Below are positions 17,559 through 27,273 of a stretch of 49,168 nt of DNA, piece after piece. Origin of the DNA: Actinomycetales bacterium. GTDB lineage: Bacteria; Actinomycetota; Actinomycetes; S36-B12; UBA5976. The notes under the pieces were generated by a model. The model saw nothing but the letters and a program-made list of their open reading frames with translations. It was not told where the DNA came from and searched no databases. How positions within the stretch are numbered: position 1 is the first letter of the stretch; every line of letters begins with the position of its first letter. The stretch is from contig JAGWWW010000007.1 of NCBI GenBank assembly GCA_018970205.1, forward strand, positions 1 to 49,168. Reading direction: 5' to 3'. The position numbers were made by a program, and so were the translations under genes.

Positions 17559-18302
17559 ATGTCTGAGTTGAGCCCCGAGGCGCGTCTGTCCGAGTTGCGC
17601 GCCATGTGCCCGCAGATCGCGATAGACGGGCCCTCCGGCTCGGGGAAGTCCACGGTGGCGCGCGCGTTGGCCGGACTGCTGCACGGCGACTATGTCGACA
17701 CAGGGGCCACATACCGGGCGATGACATGGTGGATGTTGCAGTGCGGTGTCGACGTGGACCAGCCTGATGATGTGGCAGCCCGCGTCAACGAGCCGATCAT
17801 CGAGCTCGGCGTGGATCCGCAATCCCCGGCCGTCTGGGTCGATGCACGAGATGTGAGCACCGATGTCCGCACCGCGGCCGTGTCAGCCGCGGTCTCCAAG
17901 GTTGCGGCCGTGCCCGCCGTGCGCGTGCGCATGGTGGACTTGCAGCGCGCCTATGCCGAGAATGCGCGCAACCACGGCCGCGCGGTCGTGATGGAGGGCC
18001 GCGACATCGCCGAAGTCGTCCTGCCGGGCGCTGACGCCAAGGTATGGCTCACCGCGGACTTGCAGGCCCGGGCGGCCCGACGTGCGGCGCAGGACGAGCA
18101 GCTGCTCGGGGCGCAGGCAGCCGTGGCGGATGTGGCCCAGGGTTTGCAGCAGCGGGATACGGCTGACAGCAGCCGGGCGGCGACGCCTGTGACCATCGCT
18201 GCCGACGCCGTCGTCGTGGATGCGACGCATTTGAGCGTTGAGCAGACCGTGCATGCGGTGCTCGACGCCGCTGCCAAGCAGGCAGGAGTGGCAGATGCCT
18301 GA
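17559..18302 (+). CDS. cmk: Cytidylate kinase
   Basis: Cmk phosphorylates CMP and dCMP. The 247-residue protein has a ~18-residue extension before [13 protein letters not shown] (P-loop at 24-32), then [10 protein letters not shown] near 46-55 and the G-R-D-I-A block near 149 that holds the nucleobase. It overlaps der by 8 bases, the usual actinobacterial arrangement. Confidence 0.95.
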   Translation: MSELSPEARLSELRAMCPQIAIDGPSGSGKSTVARALAGLLHGDYVDTGATYRAMTWWMLQCGVDVDQPDDVAARVNEPIIELGVDPQSPAVWVDARDVSTDVRTAAVSAAVSKVAAVPAVRVRMVDLQRAYAENARNHGRAVVMEGRDIAEVVLPGADAKVWLTADLQARAARRAAQDEQLLGAQAAVADVAQGLQQRDTADSSRAATPVTIAADAVVVDATHLSVEQTVHAVLDAAAKQAGVADA

Positions 18303-19803
18303 GTCCTTTCAGCAGTCGGAGGCCGATGCGACGCAGTGGTCTGTGACCGAGGACATGCCGGACGGTCAGGAGGCGGCTCTCGATGCTGCCCTCGCCGCCG
18401 GCATGGACGGTGAGGACGCGAACGACGATGACCTGCTCGCGGCACTGGGCCTGCAGTTCGCCGACACCCGCGGCGGGGTCGAGGAATCCCTGCTTCCGGT
18501 GGTTGCGGTCGTCGGCCGGCCGAACGTGGGCAAGTCCACGTTGGTCAACCGCATCATCGGCCGGCGCGAGGCCGTGGTGGAGGACCTGCCCGGGGTGACC
18601 CGCGACCGGGTGCGGTACGAGACGCAGTGGGCAGGCCGGGAGTTCGTGCTGCTGGACACAGGCGGCTATCTCACCTCCGCCGAGGGATTGGCCGCGCAGG
18701 TCGCCGCACAGGCCGAGCGGGCGATCGGTGAGTGTGATGTCGTGATGTTCATCGTGGACGCCACTGTGGGAGCCCTTGATGAGGACGAGGCGGTCGTGCG
18801 GCTGCTGCGTCGCGCGAACGTGCCCGTGGTGCTGGTCGCGAACAAGGTCGACGACGAGCGCACTGAGGCGGACGCGGCCGGCCTGTGGAACCTTGGTCTC
18901 GGCCAGCCGTGGCCGGTGTCCGCTCTGCACGGCCGGGGCTCGGGGGACATGCTCGATGCGGTGGTGGAGGTCCTCCCGGAGCAGGGACGTGACCGCTCCC
19001 GGCTCGGTGCGCCCCGCCGCTTGGCGTTGGTCGGACGTCCAAATGTCGGCAAGAGCAGTCTGCTCAATGCGCTGGCCGGCGATTCCCGCGTTGTCGTCCA
19101 CGAAGTCGCCGGCACCACGGTCGACCCGGTCGACGAGTTGGTCGAGATCGACGGCCGGCCGTGGATCTTGGTCGACACCGCGGGCATCCGTCGCAAGGTC
19201 GACCATGCCAGTGGCCACGAGTGGTACGCCTCGTTGCGGACGCACACCGCGCTAGAGAAGGCCGATGTGGCACTGGTGGTGATCGACGCCGCGCAGGTGC
19301 TGGCCGAGCAAGACGTGCGGATCGCGACCATGGCGGTTGACTCCGGTCGGGCCGTGGTCGTGGTCTACAACAAGTGGGATCTCGTGGATGAGGAGCGCCA
19401 GGACTACCTCGAGCGTGAGCGTGAGCGCGACCTGCACATGATGTCGTGGGCCCCGCGCGTGAACCTCTCTGCCCGCACGACGTGGCATGTCAACCGGCTG
19501 GTCCCGGCGATCGACGCGGCGTGGGCGGGGTGGACCACCCGCGTGCCCACCCACCGGCTCAACCGGTTCCTCGCGGAGTTGGTCGCTGCCCACCCGCACC
19601 CGGTGCGCAGCGGAAAGCAGTCGCGGATCTTGTTCGGCACCCAGGTGGGCGTGTGCCCGCCCTCATTCGCTCTGTTCACAAGCGGTGTTCTCGACGCCGG
19701 TTACTGCCGCTTCGTCGAGCGGCGGCTTCGGGAAGAGTTCGGATTCGCCGGCTCGCCTATCCGCATCATGGTGCGGGTGCGCCGCCGCGAGCGCCGGCGG
19801 TAA
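18295..19803 (+). CDS. der: GTPase Der (EngA)
   Basis: Der is a double GTPase needed for 50S ribosomal subunit assembly. From ATG 18295 it has 502 residues: an acidic ~65-residue extension, a first G domain (G-R-P-N-V-G-K-S-T at 74-82), a second (G-R-P-N-V-G-K-S-S near 247) with N-K-W-D, and a C-terminal KH-like domain ending in Arg-rich sequence. An earlier start at 18238 lies inside cmk and is unnecessary. The 179 bases after the stop, up to the convergent exonuclease gene, show no further gene. Confidence 0.96.
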   Translation: MPESFQQSEADATQWSVTEDMPDGQEAALDAALAAGMDGEDANDDDLLAALGLQFADTRGGVEESLLPVVAVVGRPNVGKSTLVNRIIGRREAVVEDLPGVTRDRVRYETQWAGREFVLLDTGGYLTSAEGLAAQVAAQAERAIGECDVVMFIVDATVGALDEDEAVVRLLRRANVPVVLVANKVDDERTEADAAGLWNLGLGQPWPVSALHGRGSGDMLDAVVEVLPEQGRDRSRLGAPRRLALVGRPNVGKSSLLNALAGDSRVVVHEVAGTTVDPVDELVEIDGRPWILVDTAGIRRKVDHASGHEWYASLRTHTALEKADVALVVIDAAQVLAEQDVRIATMAVDSGRAVVVVYNKWDLVDEERQDYLERERERDLHMMSWAPRVNLSARTTWHVNRLVPAIDAAWAGWTTRVPTHRLNRFLAELVAAHPHPVRSGKQSRILFGTQVGVCPPSFALFTSGVLDAGYCRFVERRLREEFGFAGSPIRIMVRVRRRERRR

Positions 19804-19982
19804 CCGGTCGAGCCTGCTGCCGAGAGGATCCAGCGGCGCCGAACCGCGTGAGTGCATCGCCGCCGCGGTGCAGGCGCGTCGCGGCGGCGACGCCTGCGTC
19901 ATCACTGTGCGGACGCCCCGCACCCCGAGCGGTGTCCCGGCCCGGTCTATGGCGGGTCGCCGCGGCCTCCTTCGCTGACGGC

Positions 19983-21053
19983 TCAGGACAGCAAGGTCGG
20001 CCGCCACTTCACCAGCGACCGCGCGACGCCCGCCTCAGCAAGGACCTGTTCAAGCTCCGGCCGCGCAGTCGCGGGCAATGCGGTGTGATGCTCGACAACG
20101 CCGGCATCGGTCAGGGTCGCATCGGTCAGGGTCGCATCGGTCAGGGTCGCATGGGTTGTGGCGGCATCGGACGTGGGCGCAGCCGTCAACGGGTCCGCGG
20201 GCAGACCTGAGTCAGCCGCGGCCGCATCACTCACGCCGAGGCGCACCACCTCGACATCGGTCCGCGCGCGTGTCACCTCAGCCCATGCGGGGATGACGTT
20301 GGCTGCATCGACGAGGGCCTTGCGCACCCGAGGCTTCAGGTCTGACTGTGGCTCCTGCGCTGCCACGAGCAGATCCGGCAGCGACGGCCAGCGTGACACC
20401 AGTGCTGCGGCCGTCTTCTCTCCGATGCCAGGAACCCCGGGCATTCCGTCGCTGGCATCCCCGCGCAACGTGGCGAACTCGGCGTAGCGGTGCGGAGCAA
20501 CCCCGTACCGCTCCTGCACCGCGGCGGCGTCGAACCACTGCAGGTGTGCGAGGCCGCGCGCCATCGACAGCAGCCGGACCCGGCCGTCGTCGCTGACGCA
20601 CTGCAGCAGGTCTCGGTCGCTGGTGACGATGACGACTTCCCCCGGCCATCGCAGGGCGAGGGTGGCGATGACGTCGTCTGCTTCGAACTGCGCGGCGCCC
20701 ACGCGTGCCAGTCCAGCGGCGTCCAGGACATCAGCGAGGACCTCGACCTGCGGGGCGAGTTCGTCCGCAGTCTCATCCTGAGGTCCCGCGGCGTCATCCT
20801 CGGCAGGCTGCACTCGGTTGCGCTTGTAGCCCGGCCACAGGCTCACCCGCCAGGCCGGCCGCCAGTCCACGTCCCAAGCGCAGGCAAGGTGGGTTGCGCC
20901 GGCCGCGGCCACCAGCGCCGGTAAGGCGTCGCAGAAGCCGCGCACTGCATTGTTCGGCAGGCCGTCCGGGCCGGTGAGGCTGGTCGGCAGGGCGTGGAAA
21001 GCGCGGTAATACAGCGTCGCGGAGTCAAGGAGCAGAAGCCGGCCGGGCGCCAT
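19983..21053 (-). CDS. 5'-3' exonuclease (PIN-like/H3TH), PolA exonuclease-domain type
   Basis: The 356-residue protein matches the free-standing 5' nuclease family that cleaves DNA flaps. It opens with L-L-L-D-S-A-T-L-Y-Y-R-A-F-H-A-L-P and has the metal-binding Q-F-E-A-D-D-V-I-A-T, T-S-D-R-D-L-L-Q and D-A-S-D-G-M-P-G-V-P-G-I-G-E-K-T-A blocks, the last being the H3TH DNA-binding motif. A linker near residue 305 contains three A-T-L-T-D-type units from a 15-bp DNA repeat, an addition not expected in the family. It acts alone; no polymerase domain is attached. Confidence 0.9.
   Translation of the reverse strand: MAPGRLLLLDSATLYYRAFHALPTSLTGPDGLPNNAVRGFCDALPALVAAAGATHLACAWDVDWRPAWRVSLWPGYKRNRVQPAEDDAAGPQDETADELAPQVEVLADVLDAAGLARVGAAQFEADDVIATLALRWPGEVVIVTSDRDLLQCVSDDGRVRLLSMARGLAHLQWFDAAAVQERYGVAPHRYAEFATLRGDASDGMPGVPGIGEKTAAALVSRWPSLPDLLVAAQEPQSDLKPRVRKALVDAANVIPAWAEVTRARTDVEVVRLGVSDAAAADSGLPADPLTAAPTSDAATTHATLTDATLTDATLTDAGVVEHHTALPATARPELEQVLAEAGVARSLVKWRPTLLS
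20106..20150 (-). repeat. Three perfect 15-bp tandem copies inside the exonuclease gene
   Basis: ATCGGTCAGGGTCGC (plus strand) occurs three times without spacer. Being a multiple of three it keeps the frame and encodes repeated Thr-Leu-Thr-Asp-Ala. Confidence 0.93.
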
Positions 21054-21074
21054 GGCAGAGGATTCTCGCGCCGC

Positions 21075-21081
21075 TACGGTA
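21075..21081. promoter_or_regulatory. Overlapping divergent -10 boxes between the exonuclease and M24 peptidase genes
   Basis: TACGGT (21075-21080, plus) is eight bases before the peptidase GTG at 21089. The same bases read TACCGT (21081-21076) on the minus strand, 22 bases before the exonuclease ATG. Confidence 0.45.
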
Positions 21082-21088
21082 TGACCTC

Positions 21089-22213
21089 GTGACCGACACC
21101 CTCACCGACGCCATGCTCGATGACCTGCGGGGCCGGCTCGGCCGTGCCGCCGCCGCTGCTGCGGCCGCCGGGGTCGACGCGATCTTGGTCAGCCCGAGCA
21201 CTGACCTTCGCTACCTCTGCGGCTACCACGCCAAACCCCTGGAGCGGCTCACCTGTCTGGTCGTGCCGGCGGCCTCCGACCCGTTCTTGGTGGCGCCATT
21301 CCTAGAGGAGCCGGCCGCACTGGCGAGCCCGGTCGGTGCCTTGGGCATGGACGTGCTCACCTGGCAGGAGACGGACAACCCGTACGCGCTCGTGGCCAGC
21401 CGGCTCGGACGCGTCGGGTGCGTGGCGATGGACGACCACATGTGGGCGGAGAAGGTCTTCGCATTCGCACAAGAGATGCCTGACGTGAGGCAGCGCGCAG
21501 CCGCGGACCTGTTGCAGGAGTTGCGCATCATCAAGACGCAGGCCGAGGTCGATGCACTGGCGTTCGCAGGGAGGGCGATCGACTCCGTGCACGCTGCGAT
21601 GGCGCAATGGTTGCGCCCCGGGCGTACTGAGGCGGAGGTTGCGCGTGACATCACCGACGCGATCGTCGCCGCCGGTCACGCCCAGATGGACTTCGTCATC
21701 GTGGCCTCCGGCCCGAACGGCGCCAGCCCGCACCACGAAGCATCCAACCGTGTCATCAACCCGGGTGAGCCGGTGGTGGTCGACATCGGGGGCACGACCC
21801 CTGAGGGCTACGCCAGCGACTGCACCCGCATGTACTGCATCGGCGAGCCGCCGGCGGACTTCACCGAGTACTACGGCGCCCTGCAGGCCGCCCAGGCCGC
21901 CGCGACCGCCGCGGTGCGCCCCGGCGTGGCGTGTGAGGACATCGACGCCGCCGCGCGGGAGGTGCTGACAGACGCCGGTTTCGGCCAGTGGTTCGTCCAC
22001 CGGGTCGGGCACGGCATCGGCTTGGACACCCACGAGCACCCGTACATGGTCAGCGGCAACCGCCGGGCGCTCCTACCGGGCATGGCGTTCAGCATCGAGC
22101 CGGGCGTGTACCTGCCCGGCCGGCACGGTGCGCGCATCGAGGACATCGTCGTCTGCGGCGAGCAGGGGCCGATCGTGTTGAACAACGAGACCCGTGAATT
22201 GGTGGTGTTGTGA
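21089..22213 (+). CDS. M24 family Xaa-Pro peptidase
   Basis: This 374-residue cytoplasmic metallopeptidase likely removes N-terminal residues before proline or cleaves Xaa-Pro dipeptides. A creatinase-type N-domain (1-150) precedes the pita-bread fold. All five metal ligands are visible: Asp232, Asp244, His308, Glu337 and Glu351, in V-D-I-G-G, S-D-C-T-R, V-G-H-G-I-G, S-I-E-P-G and R-I-E-D-I. PepQ and PepP cannot be told apart with certainty. It is two bases upstream of the acyl-CoA dehydrogenase gene. Confidence 0.92.
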   Translation: MTDTLTDAMLDDLRGRLGRAAAAAAAAGVDAILVSPSTDLRYLCGYHAKPLERLTCLVVPAASDPFLVAPFLEEPAALASPVGALGMDVLTWQETDNPYALVASRLGRVGCVAMDDHMWAEKVFAFAQEMPDVRQRAAADLLQELRIIKTQAEVDALAFAGRAIDSVHAAMAQWLRPGRTEAEVARDITDAIVAAGHAQMDFVIVASGPNGASPHHEASNRVINPGEPVVVDIGGTTPEGYASDCTRMYCIGEPPADFTEYYGALQAAQAAATAAVRPGVACEDIDAAAREVLTDAGFGQWFVHRVGHGIGLDTHEHPYMVSGNRRALLPGMAFSIEPGVYLPGRHGARIEDIVVCGEQGPIVLNNETRELVVL

Positions 22214-22214
22214 C

Positions 22215-23366
22215 ATGGCAACGAACGTCGAGCGAGAGCTCCCGGACAGTGACGCCGCCGATCTGCTCGCGCTGGTGCGCGAGATCTGCGACTCCGAGCT
22301 GATCGGGCAGGCAGCCGAGTACGAGCGCACCGGCACGTTCCCGCGGGATGTGTTCCATACCCTCGGGCGCAGCGGCCTGCTGACGCTGGCGCACCCCGAG
22401 GAGTACGGCGGCGGCGGGCTGCCGCAGGCCGTCTACCTGCAGGTCATCGAGGAACTCTCCGCCGCCTGGCTGACAGTCGGCATGGGCACCAGCGTGCACT
22501 CCCTGGGCACTCACGCGCTGGCGAAGTACGGCGACGCCGCGCAGAAGGAGAAGTGGCTGCGCGACTCGCTCTCGGGGGAGCGGCTGAACGCCTACTGCCT
22601 CTCTGAAGCGCACGCCGGCTCCGATGCCAAGGCGCTGATCACGCGTGCAACACGAGACGACGACGGCTGGGTGCTGGCCGGCAGCAAGGCCTGGATCACG
22701 CACGGCGGGGTGGCGGACAACTACACGGTCATCGCGCGCACATCGTCCGAGGGCGACGGGGCCATCAGCGCTTTCTGGGTTCCAGCGAGCCTGCCGGGAG
22801 TGGGCGCGAACCCGCCGGAGCACAAGATGGGGCTGAAGGGCTCGCACACCGCGACCGTGAACTTCGACAACGTCAGGCTTCCTGCGGATGCGCTGCTCGG
22901 CGAGCTCGGCCAGGGCATGAAGATCGCGCTGGACGCGCTCAACTACGGCCGGCTCGCAATCGCTGCCTGCGCGGTCGGGGTCGCCCAGGCTGCGCTGGAG
23001 GTGGCGACCGCGTACAGCCGCGAGCGGATGGCCTTTGGCCAGCGCATCGGCGACTTCCAAGGCGTGCACTTCATGCTGGCGGACATGGCCACGCGCATCG
23101 CGGCAGCCCGGCAGCTTTATCTGGTCGGCGCCCGCCGCCTCGACGCCGGGAAGAACGTGGTAGCCGAGGCCGCGATGGCGAAGTTGTTCGCAACAGACAT
23201 GGCGATGGACGTAACCACAGACGCCGTGCAGGTGCTAGGCGGGGCCGGCTACACCGAGGACTTCCCGGTTGAGCGATACATGCGCGAGGTCAAGGTGCTG
23301 CAGATCCTCGAGGGCACTAACCAGATTCAACGCTCCGTCATCGGGCGCGCGCTGGTCGGCCGCTAG
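22215..23366 (+). CDS. Acyl-CoA dehydrogenase
   Basis: The 383-residue FAD enzyme introduces a 2,3 double bond into an acyl-CoA. It has the Y-C-L-S-E-A-H-A-G-S-D flavin-binding signature near 133-143, W-I-T-H-G near 161, and the C-terminal Q-V-L-G-G-A-G-Y-T-E-D-F-P-V-E-R-Y-M-R-E-V block with E-G-T-N-Q-I-Q containing the usual catalytic glutamate position. ATG 22215 is chosen, one base after the previous stop; an earlier in-frame ATG would overlap the peptidase gene. Chain-length specificity is unknown. Confidence 0.93.
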   Translation: MATNVERELPDSDAADLLALVREICDSELIGQAAEYERTGTFPRDVFHTLGRSGLLTLAHPEEYGGGGLPQAVYLQVIEELSAAWLTVGMGTSVHSLGTHALAKYGDAAQKEKWLRDSLSGERLNAYCLSEAHAGSDAKALITRATRDDDGWVLAGSKAWITHGGVADNYTVIARTSSEGDGAISAFWVPASLPGVGANPPEHKMGLKGSHTATVNFDNVRLPADALLGELGQGMKIALDALNYGRLAIAACAVGVAQAALEVATAYSRERMAFGQRIGDFQGVHFMLADMATRIAAARQLYLVGARRLDAGKNVVAEAAMAKLFATDMAMDVTTDAVQVLGGAGYTEDFPVERYMREVKVLQILEGTNQIQRSVIGRALVGR

Positions 23367-24013
23367 TGCCCACTGGCAGGGCGCTGGTCGAGTTCCTCTC
23401 TGCCTCGATCCTCATCATCCTGCTGCCCGGGCCGAGTGTCCTCTTCGCCATCGGGCGCGCCATCGCCTACGGCAAGCGGGCGGCGGTGCTGACCGTGGCC
23501 GGCAACAGCCTCGGGGCGCTGGTCTTGGCGCTCATGGTGGCGCTCGGTGTCGGCCCGCTGGTGCAGGCCTCGCCGCAGGTGTTGGTCGCGGTGCAGATCG
23601 CTGGCGCCGGTTACCTGGTGTACCTCGGAGTGCAGGCCTGGAATGGCCGGCATGCGCAGGTCGCAGCGGCGCGTGCGGGGCATCCCGTGCGCAGCCCGTT
23701 GCAACTCGTGCGTGAGGGGTTCACGGTTGGGGTGCTGAACCCGAAGACGGCGGTGTTCTTCGCCACCGTGATGCCCCGGTTCATCGAGCCGGGCGCCACC
23801 GGTGTGGGCCGCCGCCTCTTCATCATGGGCGCAGCCTTTGTCGCGATGGCATTCCTGTCAGACGGCGCCTACGGCGTGCTGGCGGGGCAGTTGCGCAGCG
23901 CATTCGACGCGCACCCGCGGGCGCTGGGCAAACTCGGCGCAGTCGGGGGAGTGCTCATCACCTCGTTGGGCGCGCTCCTTGGCGTCGGCACTGTGCTTGA
24001 GATGCTGCGCTGA
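23366..24013 (+). CDS. LysE/RhtB family amino-acid exporter
   Basis: This 215-residue membrane protein has the LysE pattern: the P-G-P-S-V-L-F-A-I-G motif in the first helix (20-29), G-N-S-L-G-A in the second, and Y-L-V-Y-L-G-V-Q-A-W in the third, with about six transmembrane segments. N-P-K-T-A-V-F-F begins the second half. The GTG start shares its G with the TAG stop of the dehydrogenase, so translation is coupled. The substrate is unknown. Confidence 0.9.
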   Translation: MPTGRALVEFLSASILIILLPGPSVLFAIGRAIAYGKRAAVLTVAGNSLGALVLALMVALGVGPLVQASPQVLVAVQIAGAGYLVYLGVQAWNGRHAQVAAARAGHPVRSPLQLVREGFTVGVLNPKTAVFFATVMPRFIEPGATGVGRRLFIMGAAFVAMAFLSDGAYGVLAGQLRSAFDAHPRALGKLGAVGGVLITSLGALLGVGTVLEMLR

Positions 24014-24028
24014 CGGCAGACTGCGACC

Positions 24029-25723
24029 ATGGCCACGCTGCTGCACAACGGCATCGTCCTCGACCGGGATGGGGGCACGCACGACTGCGTGCTCATTGCC
24101 GGTGGACGCATCGCGGCAGTTGGTGCAGCCGCAGTCGATGCGCACTCGGCTGCCCTGGGCGCACGTCGGGTGGACCTCGACGGGTCAGTCATCACTGCGG
24201 CTTTCGTGGACGCGCACGTCCACCTCACCGCGACGGGGCTGCAGCAAGGTGGAACAGATCTCACCGGGGTGCGCTCGGCGGCTGAGTTGCTGCGGCGGGT
24301 GCGTGATGCGGCGCAGCGGCTGCCCGCGGGCGCGGTGCTCATCGGTCACGGCTGGGATGACTCCGCGTTCACCGAATCCGGGCTGCCCTGCGCCGACGAC
24401 GTCGAGGCTGCCGCCGGGCGGCACTCGTACCTCACACGCGTGGATGTGCACTCGGCGCTGGTGTCACGCTCATTGATGGACTCCCTGCCGCAGTTGCCGG
24501 GCACTGAGGGCTACCGCCATGACGGGTTCCTGACCCGCGCCGCCCACGGAGTTGTTCGCCAGGCTGTGTTCGCCGGCCTCGGCGACGCACAACGCGAAGG
24601 CCTGCAAGCTGCGGCCCTACGGCATTTCGCGCGGCTCGGCGTCGTCAGCGTGCATGAGAATGCCGGGCCGGTGGTGTCGGGCGAGGTGGACCTGCGCAGC
24701 GCTCTGAGCCTCGGCCGCCGCCCGGACATGCCGGAGGTCGTCGGCTATTGGGGGGAGTTGCATGCGGCTGCGCGGGCAGTGGCCCTCGGCGCCGTCGGTG
24801 CCGGAGGCGACCTCTTCGTGGACGGGTCCCTCGGCTCGCGTACCGCCCACCTGACATCGGACTATTGCGACACCGCGGGCGTAGGTGCGCGGTACGTCTC
24901 CACCGAGGACCTGACCGAGCACTTTGGCCAGTGCCTTGAGCTCGGGATCCAGGCCGGGGTCCACGCCATCGGCGATGCGGCAGTGGCGGATGTGGTGCAG
25001 GCGATTGCTGCCGCGGACCGGCGATGGCGCGATGCGACCCCCGGGCCGGATCGCGGTCAACCCCACGCAGCCCGGCCTTGGCGCATCGAGCACTGCGAGA
25101 TGGTCGGACCGGATGTGCTGGCCCAGATGGCCGCACTTGGAGTCGTGGCCAGTGTGCAACCGATGTTTGATGCGCTCTGGGGCGGCGCCGGCGGCATGTA
25201 CGAGCAGCGGCTCGGCGCTGTTCGCGCCGCGCAGATGAACCCGTTCGCATCGATGCGTCAGGCCGGGATTCACCTCGCTTTCGGCAGCGACTCCCCGGTC
25301 ACCGAGCCCGGCCCGTGGGCCGCGGTCGTCGCGGCGATGAACCACCATCAACGGTCGCAGCGCATAACCGCGATGGCCGCGATGGCCGCGCACACCCACG
25401 ATGCGGCTGCTGCGGCGCAGATGCACGACGTCGAAGGCGCGGCTTCGGCCGGTGCACGACACGGTGACGGCGGCTTCAACGGTGCGCGGGGCGATTTTTC
25501 TGGAGAAGGACTGACGCCGCGAGTGCCCGCAGACGCCCGCCCGAGCGTGCGCGCCTGCGTCCGAGCCGGGGCGCCCGCGGACCTCGCAGTGTGGCCGCGG
25601 CCATCCGGGCTGCAAGCAGATGTTGACGCGGAGCAGGTTGTGGCCGCACTGGCGCTGGCGGGAGCGCAGTCGCTCCTGACGATGCGCGCGGGCGTCACCG
25701 TGCACGATGCAGGTGTGTTGTGA
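24029..25723 (+). CDS. YtcJ-type metal-dependent amidohydrolase
   Basis: The 564-residue protein belongs to the amidohydrolase superfamily. It has F-V-D-A-H-V-H-L-T near 59-67, H-A-I-G-D near 313 and I-E-H-C-E near 350, then F-G-S-D-S-P-V near 415, which together supply the metal site. Between residues ~448 and ~520 there is an Ala/His/Gly-rich insertion of low complexity, before the usual closing A-P-A-D-L-A-V-W segment. Such enzymes often act on formamides or cyclic amides, but no substrate can be inferred. It overlaps lnt by three bases. Confidence 0.85.
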   Translation: MATLLHNGIVLDRDGGTHDCVLIAGGRIAAVGAAAVDAHSAALGARRVDLDGSVITAAFVDAHVHLTATGLQQGGTDLTGVRSAAELLRRVRDAAQRLPAGAVLIGHGWDDSAFTESGLPCADDVEAAAGRHSYLTRVDVHSALVSRSLMDSLPQLPGTEGYRHDGFLTRAAHGVVRQAVFAGLGDAQREGLQAAALRHFARLGVVSVHENAGPVVSGEVDLRSALSLGRRPDMPEVVGYWGELHAAARAVALGAVGAGGDLFVDGSLGSRTAHLTSDYCDTAGVGARYVSTEDLTEHFGQCLELGIQAGVHAIGDAAVADVVQAIAAADRRWRDATPGPDRGQPHAARPWRIEHCEMVGPDVLAQMAALGVVASVQPMFDALWGGAGGMYEQRLGAVRAAQMNPFASMRQAGIHLAFGSDSPVTEPGPWAAVVAAMNHHQRSQRITAMAAMAAHTHDAAAAAQMHDVEGAASAGARHGDGGFNGARGDFSGEGLTPRVPADARPSVRACVRAGAPADLAVWPRPSGLQADVDAEQVVAALALAGAQSLLTMRAGVTVHDAGVL

Positions 25724-27273
25724 GTGCTCCTTGCAGCGCGCGCTCGGCTCTTGCGGTGGCGCCGTGGCAACGGGCGGTGGCCGCCGTGGTCTCAGGCGTC
25801 GCATTCGTGGGCGCATTCCCGGGCTGGAACGCCGCCTGGCTCGCACCCATCAGCGTCGCCTCGCTGCTCTGGGCCCTCGCGGGTGCGCGTGCGCGCATCG
25901 CGGCCTGGGTGTCGGCGCTGCAGGCTGCGGTCGGATTCGGCTTGCTCGTGCACTGGGTGTCCGCAGTGGCTGCAGTCGCATGGCCGGCGCTGGTGGTGGT
26001 GATGGTTCTGTGGCGGGTGGCGCTCGGGGTGCTGCTGGCAGCCCTGATACGCCGGCCATGGGCGGCGCTCACGGTGCCTGCCGCGTGGGTGGCCTGCGAG
26101 TGGCTGCAGTCGAGTGTGCCGTGGGGTGGCTTCCCCTGGGGGAGGCTGGCGTTCGCCGGGGGCCTTGGTTGGTTCACGAGGGCGGCTGCCTGGGTCGGTG
26201 CCGACGGGCTGACGTTCTTGGTGGCATGCGCCGGTGTGGGCCTGTGGCAATTCACGCGCAGACGCCGCACCGGGCTCGTCACAGGTGCAGGTGCCGTAGC
26301 GGCGTTGTGTGTCGCGGCAGCCGCAGCTCCGTTGGTGCAGCCGCACCAGGTGGCGCCGGCATTGAAGGTCGCTGTCGTCCAGGGCGGGGTGCCGCGCGAG
26401 GGATTCGCCACGGTCGAGCAGGAGCGGGCGGTGTACGCCAACCACCTCGCTGCCACTCGTGCAGCCGTGAGCGAGAACCCCGGACTTGACCTCATCGTGT
26501 GGCCGGAGAGCTCTCTGGGCTACTCGGCGGTGTCGGATGCGCCGACGATGGCGCAGTTGCGCTCGCTCATCGCCGCCGGGGGAGTGCCTCTGCTCACCGG
26601 GACGGTGCTGACGGACTCCGGCGACCCGGCCAAATTGCGCAATCGCGCGATGCTGTGGAACCGCGATGGTGAGGTGGCCGCCATCTACGACAAGCAGCAC
26701 CTCGTGCCGTTCGGGGAGTTCGTGCCGCTGCGCTCACTGGCCCGGCGCATCACGCCTGCGGTGGACCTCGTGGGCCGGGACTTCGCCGCGGGGGACCGGG
26801 CCGGGGTCATGGCGTTTCGCCCGCAGGTCTCCTTCGGGGTGCTCATCTGCTTCGAGGTGGGCTACGGCGACCTTGCGCGCCGGCTCGGCGATGTCGGGTT
26901 CCTGGTGAACCAGACCAACAACGCGACCTACATGCGCTCGGCGCAGCCTCAGCAGCAATTCCGGATGGCGCAGGTGCGGGCCGCTGAGAGTGGCCGGACC
27001 ACGTTGGTCGCGGCGACCAGCGGTGTGTCCGGGGCCATCGATGGGTACGGTCAGGTGGTGCCCGGGACCGAAGTCGTCGAGAACCGAACTCACGTGAGTG
27101 TCGTCAGTGTGCCGGTTGTGTCCGGGTTGACGCCGGGCCTGCGCGCCGGGGCCGTCGCACCCTGGGTCTGTGCGCTGCTGCTCGGGCTTGCGTGGCTGCC
27201 GCGCCGCATCGAGGCTGGTCGCGCGCGTCGCGGACCAGCCGCGGGAGCAGACGCCGCCGGGGGAGTCTCGTGA
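25720..27273 (+). CDS. lnt: Apolipoprotein N-acyltransferase
   Basis: Lnt adds the third acyl chain to the N-terminal cysteine of lipoproteins at the membrane. The 517-residue protein has six or so N-terminal transmembrane helices (about 15-205), a nitrilase domain and a final helix near 470. The catalytic triad is visible as Glu263 (W-P-E-S-S), Lys325 (K-Q-H-L-V-P-F-G-E-F) and Cys377 (L-I-C-F-E-V). It overlaps ppm1 by four bases; in Mycobacterium the two activities are fused in one protein. Confidence 0.95.
   Translation: MSAPCSARSALAVAPWQRAVAAVVSGVAFVGAFPGWNAAWLAPISVASLLWALAGARARIAAWVSALQAAVGFGLLVHWVSAVAAVAWPALVVVMVLWRVALGVLLAALIRRPWAALTVPAAWVACEWLQSSVPWGGFPWGRLAFAGGLGWFTRAAAWVGADGLTFLVACAGVGLWQFTRRRRTGLVTGAGAVAALCVAAAAAPLVQPHQVAPALKVAVVQGGVPREGFATVEQERAVYANHLAATRAAVSENPGLDLIVWPESSLGYSAVSDAPTMAQLRSLIAAGGVPLLTGTVLTDSGDPAKLRNRAMLWNRDGEVAAIYDKQHLVPFGEFVPLRSLARRITPAVDLVGRDFAAGDRAGVMAFRPQVSFGVLICFEVGYGDLARRLGDVGFLVNQTNNATYMRSAQPQQQFRMAQVRAAESGRTTLVAATSGVSGAIDGYGQVVPGTEVVENRTHVSVVSVPVVSGLTPGLRAGAVAPWVCALLLGLAWLPRRIEAGRARRGPAAGADAAGGVS

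Noticed and set aside
18049-19245. 398-codon minus-strand frame opposite cmk and der
   Set aside because: No motif; fully antisense to two recognised enzymes.
20106-20150. Short direct repeats as a possible CRISPR remnant
   Set aside because: The 15-bp copies are contiguous with no spacers, lie in frame inside a gene, and no cas genes are present.
24617-25846. 409-codon minus-strand frame opposite the amidohydrolase
   Set aside because: Arg/Pro/His-rich shadow; the plus-strand reading has all amidohydrolase motifs.
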